NCBI GenBank assembly: GCA_029553955.1
Contig: JAKPJZ010000093.1
Location: 1-64,000, forward strand
DNA: 64,000 nt
Reading direction: 5' to 3'
DNA from: Chloroflexota bacterium
GTDB taxonomy: Bacteria; Chloroflexota; Anaerolineae; SpSt-313
Part shown: piece after piece, positions 46,825-54,469 of the stretch
How the letters are laid out: every line of letters begins with the position of its first letter
Position numbering within the stretch: the first letter of the stretch is position 1
Program-made: the position numbers and the translations under genes
The notes under the pieces: generated by a model
The model's database searches: none
What the model was told of the DNA's origin: nothing
What the model saw: the letters and a program-made list of their open reading frames with translations, nothing else

Positions 46825-47175
46825 CTACAGCCCGCGCCGGACCTCGTCGAGGGTGGCCTTGGCTGCGGGCACAAAGCCAAAGAAGCGCTCCAGCTTGGCG
46901 CAGCCCTCGTACTCGGCGCAGTGCGCGCAGTTGGCCACCTGGCGCGCGATGGCGCAAGCGCGGATGTCGCACTCCAGGCAATGGCCGCCGGCGTGCCCCT
47001 CGAGGTTCGTGCAGCCGTCGCAGGTCACATAGGCGGCGGTGATGCCGGGGGCCTGGTAGAACTCGCGCCAGTTGGCGGCGATGCGCTCTTTCTCCGCTTC
47101 GTCTTTGGCCTGGGTGGCCAGGTAGGCTTCGCAGGTGGAGCAATCGAGGCCGCAGAAGGCGATCTTGAGGGTCAT
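46825..47175 (-). CDS. DUF3795 cysteine-rich protein
   Basis: A 116-residue protein of the DUF3795 family, with regularly spaced cysteines: FCGLDCSTCEAYLAT near residue 8, VTCDGC, GGHCLECDIRACA, ANCAHCAEYEGCAKLE. The pattern suggests metal or Fe-S binding. ATG 47175 follows AAGGAGCC. Function unknown. It is divergent from the YdeI-like gene, whose start lies 115 bp away. Confidence 0.82.
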   Translation of the reverse strand: MTLKIAFCGLDCSTCEAYLATQAKDEAEKERIAANWREFYQAPGITAAYVTCDGCTNLEGHAGGHCLECDIRACAIARQVANCAHCAEYEGCAKLERFFGFVPAAKATLDEVRRGL

Positions 47176-47289
47176 CGGGGGCTCCTTTCTCGCGCAACAA
47201 CAGTGGTGCCGGCGCGCGCCGGCCTCGAGTGTATGATAGCACGAATGTTCGCCATGCACAAATCGCACACACCTCAGAGAGGGGTAATC

Positions 47290-47757
47290 GTGGCAGCACA
47301 GAGCCAGACGTTCACAGCGATCATCCAAGATGCAGGCCGCGGGGGCGCCTACGTCACTGTGCCGTTCGATGTGGAGCAGGTCTTCGGCAAAAAGCGCGTC
47401 AAGGTCAAGGCCACCCTCGACGGCGAGCCATACCGCGGCTCGCTGGCGCCCATGAGCGGGCCCTGCCACATCCTGGGCGTGCTCAAGAGCATCAGGCAAA
47501 AGATCGGCAAGGACGTGGGCGATGAGGTCCTGGTCACGGTCGAAGAGGATAGCGAGCCGCGCGTCGTTCAGGTGCCACCCGACCTGAAGCAGGCGCTTGC
47601 GAGCAGCCCAGAGGCCGAGGCGCTGTTCGAGAGGCTCTCGTACACGCATCAGAGAGAGTACGTCAACTGGGTTGAGGAGGCCAGGCGAGAGCAGACACGG
47701 CAGGAGCGAGTCGCACGGGTCGTCGAGCTGCTGCGGCAGGGCAAGGCGCCACGCTAG
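47290..47757 (+). CDS. DUF1905/YdeI (OmpD-associated) family protein
   Basis: A 155-residue protein. The N-terminal DUF1905 beta-barrel (FTAIIQDAGRGGAYVTVPFD, FGKKRVKVKATLDG, YRGSLAPM, then VGDEVLVTVEED) is followed by the YdeI-type helix pair (LKQALASSPEAEALFERLSY, HQREYVNWVEEARREQTRQE). YdeI-like proteins have been tied to stress or bacteriocin resistance in enterobacteria; the role here is open. I chose GTG 47290, preceded by GAGAGGGG, over upstream ATGs without a ribosome site. Confidence 0.82.
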   Translation: MAAQSQTFTAIIQDAGRGGAYVTVPFDVEQVFGKKRVKVKATLDGEPYRGSLAPMSGPCHILGVLKSIRQKIGKDVGDEVLVTVEEDSEPRVVQVPPDLKQALASSPEAEALFERLSYTHQREYVNWVEEARREQTRQERVARVVELLRQGKAPR

Positions 47758-48013
47758 CCGTGTGTTTCCTGGCGCCCGCTCTCCCGTGCTGCCAGCATGC
47801 GGCACCCCTAGCCCTGAGACATACCGGGCGTACCCCAGAATCGTCGGTGACCGCTGGGTCCGATCACCACAAAGGGCTTCAGGAAAGCCAGCCCGCCCGC
47901 CGAACTTCTACCCGAAAGGCCCGCACCGGGCTCGTGCGAAGCCCGAGCCGGTGACCAACGATGATGGGACAAACCGACATGCCCCGTGGCTTGGCATGAT
48001 GGAGTCGGAAGTG
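47758..48013. other. Intergenic region with GC-rich repeat words
   Basis: Contains CCCGCACCGGGCTCGTGCGA-type words akin to those near 21310 and 45560, then the promoter at 47991-48019. No gene seen. Confidence 0.6.
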
Positions 48014-48019
48014 TATAAT
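47991..48019 (+). promoter_or_regulatory. Promoter of the small membrane protein gene
   Basis: TTGGCA at 47991-47996 and a perfect TATAAT at 48014-48019 with a 17-bp spacer. Start near 48026 excludes an upstream ATG at 48018 and supports ATG 48069. Confidence 0.7.
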
Positions 48020-48068
48020 GAGCAGGCACCTCGTTATCGCACGGCAGCAAAGAGATACGCATACCTCC

Positions 48069-48455
48069 ATGAAAGCGACCGGCATCGCGCTTGCCGCGGC
48101 CCTGGGCATGGGCCTCGCGGCCCTCATGGCTCTGCTCATCGTCACCTCTCTGCTGCACCGGCTCGCGCCCCTGGAACTGGGCCCCTTCCTGCTGCTCCTG
48201 TTCCTGGTCTACCCCGCGGTGGCTTTCCTGCTGGGCGTTGCCGCCGGCCAGTTGGCGGCCCGGCCCTGGATGGTGCTCCTGGTCACACCACTCGTGTTCC
48301 TGGTGATCGTGGCCGTGTGGTACAACGAGACGGCACTGGTCTACATTCCGGCCTACACGCTCGCGAGCGCCATGGGCCTCGTGGCCTCGCGCCTGCTGCG
48401 GCGCCTGTTGCGCCAGGCCGGCAGGCAGGAGGGCGGCAGCCGAGGCGTGTCGTGA
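48069..48455 (+). CDS. Small membrane protein of unknown function
   Basis: A 128-residue protein with four hydrophobic segments (about 5-30, 37-60, 65-85 and 90-110) and a basic, Gly/Arg/Gln-rich C-terminus. No family recognised. ATG 48069 has only a weak ribosome site, but the promoter position supports it. It is followed on the same strand by genes at 48585, 49627 and 50242 with gaps of 90-130 bp, so a shared transcript is possible but not shown. Confidence 0.6.
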   Translation: MKATGIALAAALGMGLAALMALLIVTSLLHRLAPLELGPFLLLLFLVYPAVAFLLGVAAGQLAARPWMVLLVTPLVFLVIVAVWYNETALVYIPAYTLASAMGLVASRLLRRLLRQAGRQEGGSRGVS

Positions 48456-48584
48456 GGAGATGACGGTTGGGATGAACCCCGACCCAGGGGCGGTCTACCC
48501 CCGGGCGGTGGGGATGATTGAGAGCAATGGCTGTACACTCGGGGAAGGACCTCGTGTTGGAGATGGCCGCAAAGCAGAGGAGAT

Positions 48585-49520
48585 ATGATGGAAAACAAGT
48601 TCAAGGTCGGAGGCACGTACTGCAATCGCAGCGGCCAGTATGAGGTCGTCGAGCTCGACGAACCATACATGGTCATTCGCTACCAGGATGGCCGGCAGAT
48701 CGAGACGACAACCACGCTCCAGGGGCGCATCCGCGGCAACATGCAGGCCGAGCAGCAGCGCCGGCAGGAGGTTCTCCGCGCCAGTGCGCGGCGCAAGGTG
48801 GGCACGGCCCGCACGGGTGCGCTCTCACGGGGCGCCAAGTTCACAGGCTTGCTGCCAGGCGATTTCCAGCGGGGCATGACGGGCACCACGTGGCGCGCTC
48901 GCCCCTACCTGGGTGGGCTGCTGGCCGAGCGCCTCTCGGCGGCGACACAGCGAGCTTTCCTGTCGTACGCCATCTATCGCCGCGCCGAAGTGCATATCGT
49001 GCTGCCTGAGCGCTATCATAACACCCAGAAGGATCGTGCGCGTGACGCCAAGCTCGTGTTCGAGCTGGATGTGACGGGCGCCCGCTATGGCTTCTACATC
49101 GAAAAGAACAACGGCCCCATGGACGGTGCGTGGCACTGGCTGAACATGCTCGCCGCGCTCGGCAGCGATGAGGCCCTGCAGCAGGCGACCTCGAAGGCCA
49201 TGCGCCGCCAGAGGCTGCAGTGGGAGGTCTACATCGCGCCAACCCTGGAGGCGACGGCGCTGGTGGCCGCGGGCGAGGGCGGGCTCGAGTGGCGGGGCCA
49301 GGGCAACGACGAGGCGGAGAGCCTCTCCTGGCCGCAGTTCGCAGAGCGCTTGTCGGCGATCGACGCCGATGCCTGGTGCAACCTCTACCTCTGCGCGCGC
49401 ATGACGAAGGAGGAGGGGCTCGCGGCCAGTGCGGGCATCGCGGGGCCTGTGGTCGAGGCCTACCGGGCGCTCTTGCCGCTCTATGATGCGGCCACGACGG
49501 GCGGGGCGCAGCAGGGCTGA
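48585..49520 (+). CDS. Hypothetical protein, 311 residues
   Basis: No family recognised. The first 65 residues (GGTYCNRSGQYEVVELDEPY, MVIRYQDGRQIETT) look like a small beta-barrel such as an SH3- or KOW-like fold. Then come a basic linker and a mixed alpha/beta domain with FYIEKNNGPMDGAWHWLNML and ARDAKLVFELDVTG. Sequence flow (paired strands, charged loops) supports a real soluble protein, and codon use matches the neighbours. ATG 48585 follows GAGGAG; ATG 48588 is an alternative. Confidence 0.7.
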   Translation: MMENKFKVGGTYCNRSGQYEVVELDEPYMVIRYQDGRQIETTTTLQGRIRGNMQAEQQRRQEVLRASARRKVGTARTGALSRGAKFTGLLPGDFQRGMTGTTWRARPYLGGLLAERLSAATQRAFLSYAIYRRAEVHIVLPERYHNTQKDRARDAKLVFELDVTGARYGFYIEKNNGPMDGAWHWLNMLAALGSDEALQQATSKAMRRQRLQWEVYIAPTLEATALVAAGEGGLEWRGQGNDEAESLSWPQFAERLSAIDADAWCNLYLCARMTKEEGLAASAGIAGPVVEAYRALLPLYDAATTGGAQQG

Positions 49521-49626
49521 GGCACGTTCGGGCAAGGTTGGCACACGTCGGAGTCCCCGACTTGTCGGGCGGGGGGCGGCCCGAACAAGTTCGGGAGTCC
49601 GGGCCGCGCATACAGGAGAGATAGCC

Positions 49627-50139
49627 TTGGCACCGTTTGAAGCGGTCCTCATTCGTGACCTGCCGCAGTCGCTGGCCGGTTTTGTCGCCCTGCGCGACGA
49701 GGTCGCGCGCACGCCGCAGGGCGGGGCCGCGCTGCTTGCGGTGGCCCTGCTGCTCTACGCCGGCGATGAGGCACTCGGCGCGCAGTGCCTGGCCGCCGCA
49801 CTGGATCAGTCGCTGCTGCGCGCTGGGCCGGAAGGGCGGCAACTGGACCCGCAGGATCTGCAGCGCGTCGAGCTCCAGGTGCGCAAGCAGCGCTATCTGC
49901 CGCGCGCCTACTTTAGTGGCGCCGTGCCGCACAATGGCTACGCGCTGCCCGGCCCGCCATACGAGGTCCAGTGCAGCGGCAGCCCCGCCGGCTGGTCGCC
50001 GGAGGCGGGCAGCCTGACCGTGTTCGTGGCCTGCTCCGGCGCCAGCCCACGGCCGGTCACGCTCAAGCGCGACGAACAGGGCCTGTGGCAGGCCGCCGAG
50101 TACAGCAGCCTGCTCGTCGGCATCAGGAACCCGGCGTAG
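49627..50139 (+). CDS. Hypothetical protein, 170 residues
   Basis: Starts at TTG 49627, which has AGGAGAG eight bases upstream; a longer frame lacks a ribosome site. The N-terminal half is helical (ALLAVALLLYAGDEALGAQC). The C-terminal half has RAYFSGAVPHNGYALPGPPY, then LTVFVACSGAS and a final strand; this resembles a family I recall as DUF6935, a weak memory-based match. Function unknown. Confidence 0.55.
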   Translation: MAPFEAVLIRDLPQSLAGFVALRDEVARTPQGGAALLAVALLLYAGDEALGAQCLAAALDQSLLRAGPEGRQLDPQDLQRVELQVRKQRYLPRAYFSGAVPHNGYALPGPPYEVQCSGSPAGWSPEAGSLTVFVACSGASPRPVTLKRDEQGLWQAAEYSSLLVGIRNPA

Positions 50140-50241
50140 TGCAGAATCGGGAAACCTGAACGGTATTGCCCGGGCGCCGCAGCCAATGCGCACAGGTCTC
50201 CTGCTTCGGCAGTAGTTGGCCGGGAGCGAAGAGAGAGAGCC

Positions 50242-51054
50242 ATGATCAACGTCGCCGGCGGACTCGTGCTCCTGGCAGCCGCGGTCGGCTGCCTGCTGGC
50301 CGCATGGCGCGGCCTGCGCGGACCGGCGCGGCGGCCCCTGGCCGTGGCCGGCCGCGTGGCCGCGGTGACCCTGGTCGTCACCCCGCTGCTGGCGTACGGC
50401 GTCTGGCGGCTGAGCAAGTCGCGCAGCTTTCAATTCTTCGGCAGCCTCGTGCAGCGCGTGGAGACGGCTGAGCCGCTCGTGGCTCTCACCTTCGACGACG
50501 GCCCCACGCCCGGGCACACCGAGGAGGTGCTCGCCCTGCTGCGGGCGCAGGGGGTGCGAGCGACCTTCTTCCTGATCGGCAAGGAGGTCGAGGCCAACCC
50601 CACGCAGGCACGCCTGATTGTGGCCGATGGGCACCAGGTGGGCAACCACACCTACAGCCACGCCACCATGGTCGCCCAATCGCTTCCCTTCACCCGCCAG
50701 GAGGTCGAGCGCACCGACGAGCTCATCCGCGCCGCCGGCTACCAGGGCCAAATCCTCCTCTGCATGCCTGGCTGCAAGCGGCTGTTCCTCCTGCCCCTCT
50801 ACCTGCAGCAGACCAACCGCACGACGGTCATCTGGGACGTCGAGCCCGAATCGTACCCCGAGGTTGACGCCAGCACCGAGCGCATCGCCGCCCACGTGCT
50901 CGAGCGGGCGCGCCCCGGCTCCATCATCCTGCTGCACGTCATGTACAGCAGCCGTGCGCGCACGATGGCAGCCCTGCCGGCGATCATCGAGGGCCTGCGC
51001 GCCAAGGGCTACCGCTTCGTCACAGTGTCGGAACTGCTGGCGGCGGGGCGCTAG
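50242..51054 (+). CDS. Polysaccharide deacetylase family protein (NodB homology domain)
   Basis: A 270-residue membrane-anchored carbohydrate esterase 4-type protein. Two N-terminal hydrophobic segments (5-25 and 38-55) precede the NodB domain at about 75: VALTFDDGPTPGHTEEVLAL with the metal Asp, FFLIGKEVEANP, and GNHTYSHATM with the HxxxH metal pair. At the third motif the usual R-P-P-x-G/Y is replaced by CMPGCKRLF, so the oxyanion-side arginine is missing. SIILLHVMYS with the catalytic His follows. It may deacetylate peptidoglycan or a surface polysaccharide. ATG 50242 has a loose ribosome site. Confidence 0.82.
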   Translation: MINVAGGLVLLAAAVGCLLAAWRGLRGPARRPLAVAGRVAAVTLVVTPLLAYGVWRLSKSRSFQFFGSLVQRVETAEPLVALTFDDGPTPGHTEEVLALLRAQGVRATFFLIGKEVEANPTQARLIVADGHQVGNHTYSHATMVAQSLPFTRQEVERTDELIRAAGYQGQILLCMPGCKRLFLLPLYLQQTNRTTVIWDVEPESYPEVDASTERIAAHVLERARPGSIILLHVMYSSRARTMAALPAIIEGLRAKGYRFVTVSELLAAGR

Positions 51055-51656
51055 CATCACTCTGCTGGTGCGACTCACGGAACGGGCAACCTGCACATGG
51101 CATGAACCGACAAAGCAATGCGAGGTCGCTTGACAGGGCCGAGTGTGCAGGGTATGCTGTGTCTGCATGCGACCCGGGAGTCCGGGCGGCGAATGACTAT
51201 GCCCTTGGGCCTCTGCGCGCCGCCCTGACGGTTTGCAGGAGATCGATGCCATGCAAGCATACTCACACAACGAAGCCCTGCCCCTGTGGCCCTCGCCGGA
51301 GGGGTAAGGCCCCCCTTGCGTTCCCCCGTCGCGGGGGAATCGGGTTGGGGTTCGCCGCGTTTGGAGCTCCTGCAGCAGGCGGAAGGGCTAGTTGGCGCCG
51401 CGGTCCTGTCGTGGCAGCTCGGGAATGAGGTCGCTGCCCGGTCGGGTTGCGCCCTCATCGCAGGGGTAAGGCCCCCCTTGCGTTCCCCCGTCGCGGGGGA
51501 ATCGGGTTGGGGTTCGCCCGTTTGGAGCTCCTGCAGCAGGCGGAAGGATTGGATTGGCGCCGCGGTCCTGCAGCCCCATTCCCCCTCGCAGGGGGACGGT
51601 TAGCGAGCGGCTGCCGCCGCAAGCGGACTCCTCTGGACGACAAGGAGGCGCGCAAC
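51055..51656. other. Intergenic region with tandem palindromic repeats
   Basis: Two direct copies of a unit of about 110 bp, 162 bp apart. Each has GGCCCCCCTTGCGTTCCCCC and its palindromic continuation (51308-51344, 51470-51506), then GTTTGGAGCTCCTGCAGCAG. The first 200 bp (51060-51260) show nothing identifiable. Confidence 0.7.
51308..51571. repeat. Direct repeats left of the DUF559 gene
   Basis: Copies at 51308-51344 and 51470-51506 are identical over 37 bp. Each unit continues through GGAGCTCCTGCAGCAGGCGG to GGCGCCGCGGTCCTG. Their inverted copies lie at 52078-52114 and 52150-52186, beyond the nuclease gene. Confidence 0.8.
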
Positions 51657-52118
51657 GTGCCATCGCAAGGCATCGTCTCCGGCGACAGGGTGACCGCTGA
51701 GAAGATGCGCCTGGCGCGTGAGCTGCGGCGCCACATGACCCCGGAGGAGGCAGTCCTCTGGAGGCATCTGCGCGCTCACCGGCTGCGGGGCCTGCACTTT
51801 CGCCGCCAGCAGGTCATCGACGGCTTTGTCGTCGATTTCTTTTGCTTCGCGGCCAGCCTCGTGGTCGAAGTTGACGGCGGCGTGCACAAGGCGCAGAAAG
51901 AGTACGACGCCCAGCGCGACCGTGCACTCGCGCAACGCGGCCTGCGCGTGCTGCGCGTCAGCAACGAGGACGTGAGGCGTGATATGGACGCCGTCCTCGC
52001 GCGCATCGCCAGCCTGGCCGCGGAGACTCCTCCTACGGGGCAGGCGGGAGAAGAAGCGGCAGGGCCTGCGCAAGAGACCCCATTCCCCCGCGACGGGGGA
52101 ACGCAAGGGGGGCCTTGA
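51657..52118 (+). CDS. DUF559 (Vsr-like) endonuclease-domain protein
   Basis: A 153-residue protein with the DUF559/PDDEXK-type fold of very-short-patch-repair-like nucleases: ARELRRHMTPEEAVLWRHLR, GLHFRRQQVIDGFVVDFFCF, LVVEVDGGVHKAQKEYDAQR, GLRVLRVSNEDVRRDMDAVL. The VVDFFC-x-LVVEVDG acidic pair is the putative metal site. GTG 51657 follows AAGGAGG. The last residues (TPFPRDGGTQGGP) and the stop are encoded by a copy of the palindromic repeat that brackets the gene. Related genes elsewhere also sit among such repeats, as I recall. Its role is unknown. Confidence 0.82.
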   Translation: MPSQGIVSGDRVTAEKMRLARELRRHMTPEEAVLWRHLRAHRLRGLHFRRQQVIDGFVVDFFCFAASLVVEVDGGVHKAQKEYDAQRDRALAQRGLRVLRVSNEDVRRDMDAVLARIASLAAETPPTGQAGEEAAGPAQETPFPRDGGTQGGP

Positions 52119-52186
52119 CCGCAGCCAGCGGCGAGCCGCGGTCCTGCGACCCCATTCCCCCGCGACGGGGGAACGCAAGGGGGGCC
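52078..52186. repeat. Inverted repeat copies right of the DUF559 gene
   Basis: 52078-52114 and 52150-52186 are 37-bp copies, inverted relative to 51308-51344 and 51470-51506 with one mismatch. The first overlaps the end of the nuclease gene. Confidence 0.85.
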
Positions 52187-52296
52187 TGAGCCGAAGCTGG
52201 GAACCTTCTGCCCCCTTCTGACGTCATAGGTATGAGGCGCTGGCGGCCCTCCCGCCGTGGTCCGCGTGGGCCTCTCTGACTGACAGGAGGCAGGCA

Positions 52297-53583
52297 ATGA
52301 AGAATCGTACCTTCCGGTGGCTCTTATTGGCCTTGGCGCTGGGCGTGATGGTGGCGCCGCTCGCGGGCTGCGCAGTGGGCGTGGCCAAAGCCGACGTCGT
52401 CAAATCCGACAAGGCGCGGCTGCAATCGCCCGATGCGGCTGATGTGCCGGACCTGGTGGCGGGCAACACGCAGTTCGCGCTGGATCTCTACGGTGTGCTC
52501 TACGACAAGGGCGCCAACCTCTTCTGCTCGCCCTACAGCATCTCGCAGGCGTTGGCCATGACCTACGCCGGCGCCAAGGGCGCCACCGCGCAAGAGATGG
52601 CCCAGGCGCTCGCCTTTACCCTGCCGCAGGAGCGGCTGCACCCGGCCTTCAACGCGCTCGACCAGGTGCTGGCCTCGCGCGGCGCCAACGTGGCCAAGGA
52701 CCAGGGCGAGCGCTTTAGCCTGCACGTGACCAACGCGCTCTGGGGGCAGCAGGACTATGCCTTCCTGCCGGCGTTCCTCGACGTGCTGGCCGAGAACTAT
52801 GGCGCCGGCCTGCGCCTGCTCGATCTCAAGGGGGCGTCGGACGCCTCGCGCCAGACGATCAACCGTTGGGTCGAGGAGCAGACGGCAGAAAAGATCAAGG
52901 ACCTGCTGCCGGAAGGGTCCATCGACAGTCTCACGCGGCTGGTGCTCACCAACGCCATCTACTTTAACGCCGGCTGGAAGAACCCATTCCAGGCCCAGGC
53001 CACGCAGGAGGGTGCCTTCCATCTGCTCGACGGCTCGAGCGTCACCGTGCCCATGATGCGGCAGGGTGAGCGCATGGGCTACGTCGCAGGCCAGGGCTGG
53101 CAGGCGGTGGAGCTGCCCTACGTGGGCGACGAACTGTCGATGGTCGTCGTGCTGCCGGCCGAGGGCCAGTTCGAGGCCGTGGCCCGCGGGCTGGATGCAG
53201 CCACGCTGGCGACGATGACCCAGGGGCTCAAGCCCACAGATGTGGCGCTCGCGCTGCCCCGCTTCAAGTTCGAGGCCAAGGCCGAGCTGAAGGAGGCCCT
53301 GGTGAAGCTCGGCATGGCGCAGGCCTTCAGCCAGGATGCCGATTTCAGCGGCATGACCGAGCGCCCCGAGCTGTACATCGACCAGGTGTACCACAAGGCC
53401 TTTGTGGCGGTCGACGAAAAGGGCACCGAGGCTGCCGCCGCCACAGCCGTGGCGATGAGGGTCACCGCCGCGCCCGCCGAGCCCAAGCAAGTGCGCGTCG
53501 ACCGACCCTTTATCTTCCTCATCCGCGACGCGGAGACCGGCGCCATCCTCTTCCTGGGCCACGTGGTCAACCCGGCCCAGTAG
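52297..53583 (+). CDS. Serpin, lipoprotein, inhibitor copy 1
   Basis: A 428-residue serine-protease-inhibitor fold protein. Residues 1-25 form a lipoprotein signal with lipobox LAGC and Cys25 as anchor. Serpin signatures follow: NLFCSPYSISQALAMTYAGA, the NAIYFNAGWKNPF strand, and the hinge VDEKGTEAAAATAVAM. The reactive loop runs to DRPFIFLIRDAETGAILFLG. Counting from the hinge Glu as P17 puts Thr at P1 and Ala at P1', with about one residue uncertainty; the target is thus unlikely to be trypsin-like. ATG 52297 follows AGGAGG. Its paralogue lies 0.9 kb on. Confidence 0.92.
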   Translation: MKNRTFRWLLLALALGVMVAPLAGCAVGVAKADVVKSDKARLQSPDAADVPDLVAGNTQFALDLYGVLYDKGANLFCSPYSISQALAMTYAGAKGATAQEMAQALAFTLPQERLHPAFNALDQVLASRGANVAKDQGERFSLHVTNALWGQQDYAFLPAFLDVLAENYGAGLRLLDLKGASDASRQTINRWVEEQTAEKIKDLLPEGSIDSLTRLVLTNAIYFNAGWKNPFQAQATQEGAFHLLDGSSVTVPMMRQGERMGYVAGQGWQAVELPYVGDELSMVVVLPAEGQFEAVARGLDAATLATMTQGLKPTDVALALPRFKFEAKAELKEALVKLGMAQAFSQDADFSGMTERPELYIDQVYHKAFVAVDEKGTEAAAATAVAMRVTAAPAEPKQVRVDRPFIFLIRDAETGAILFLGHVVNPAQ

Positions 53584-53888
53584 CGAGGCAGGGCAAACCC
53601 GGCTTCGCGGGCAACCGCAGGCGATCCGGGTGGCTGCCGGTTGACCCGCTGCGCTTCCGCCCGGCCCTGGCCCGGAAGGGGAATTTCTCGGCGGGGTAGC
53701 CGGCCCATGGCCGCCCGTGGGCGGCCATGGGCCGGCTAACCCGCCGAGAAATTCCCCCCTTAAGGGTTTGGTTCCGGCCACGCGCGAAGCGTGAAGCCCG
53801 GATGCCCGACCACCACGGACAAGTACGGTTGCAGTATTCGTGGGCATCCACTTGGGCCAGATGTCAAGGAAAGAGATGGAGTACTGCC
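53584..53888. other. Intergenic region with composite repeat and palindrome
   Basis: Bases 53610-53678 repeat about 34558-34625. The palindrome 53678-53757 follows, then GGTTCCGGCCACGCGCGAAG and CCCGGATGCC words akin to 26700. No gene seen. Confidence 0.7.
53678..53757. terminator. Palindrome with 39-bp arms
   Basis: 53678-53716 and 53719-53757 are reverse complements with a single mismatch around a 2-nt loop. Likely terminator of the first serpin gene. Confidence 0.7.
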
Positions 53889-54248
53889 ATGCCGCAACCA
53901 GCGAGGCGTCTGCTGTACTGGGCACCCCGAGTGCTCGGCGTGCTCTTTGCCATCTTTGTGAGCGTGTTCGCACTCGACGTCTTTGGCGCGGGCTACAGCT
54001 TCTGGGAGACCCTCCTCGCCCTGCTCATCCATCTCATCCCCACCGGCCTGCTGGCCATCGCGCTGGCCATCGCCTGGCGCTGGGAGTGGGCCGGCGCGCT
54101 GATCTTCATCGGCCTGGGCCTGGCCTACATGGCGATGACGATCAGGGCGGCAGGGGCCGTGTTCTCGGTGCTCGTGGTGCCGCTCTTCCTGATCGGTGGG
54201 TTGTTCCTGGCCGCCTGGCTGTGGGGGCGGCCGCGGCGGGCCGCCTGA
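53889..54248 (+). CDS. Small membrane protein of unknown function
   Basis: A 119-residue protein with about four hydrophobic segments (10-35, 40-62, 68-88 and 92-112). Stretches such as VFALDVFGAGYSFWETLLAL and LIHLIPTGLLAIALAIAWRW occur in a small family of uncharacterised bacterial membrane proteins that I recall only loosely. ATG 53889 has GGAG upstream at moderate distance. It sits between two serpin genes on the same strand, but whether they are linked in function is not evident. Confidence 0.65.
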   Translation: MPQPARRLLYWAPRVLGVLFAIFVSVFALDVFGAGYSFWETLLALLIHLIPTGLLAIALAIAWRWEWAGALIFIGLGLAYMAMTIRAAGAVFSVLVVPLFLIGGLFLAAWLWGRPRRAA

Positions 54249-54330
54249 GCGCGCAGCCGGCGCTTGACGCAGGCACGATGAGCGCATATCATGTGTAGGG
54301 TCTGTTGTTGCCTTCCTTGGCCGCGAAGTC

Positions 54331-54438
54331 ACTGCTCAGCCTGTCATTGCGAGCCACAGCGAAGCAATCTCCAACGTGGCCGTGACGCGCATGGCTGGGG
54401 ATTGCTTCGCTGTGGCTCGCAATGACAGGCTGAGCAGT
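54331..54438. repeat. TCATTGCGAG-type palindromic element
   Basis: 54331-54369 and 54400-54438 are exact 39-bp reverse complements around a 30-bp loop. Core words TCATTGCGAGCCACAGCGAA and GCAATC match the elements at 23485 and 41301. Confidence 0.85.
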
Positions 54439-54469
54439 TGCGCCGCGAATACCACTGGGGAGATGAGTC

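Noticed and set aside
51308-52186. CRISPR array
   Set aside because: The repeats are few, unevenly spaced and in both orientations, with no regular spacers or cas genes.
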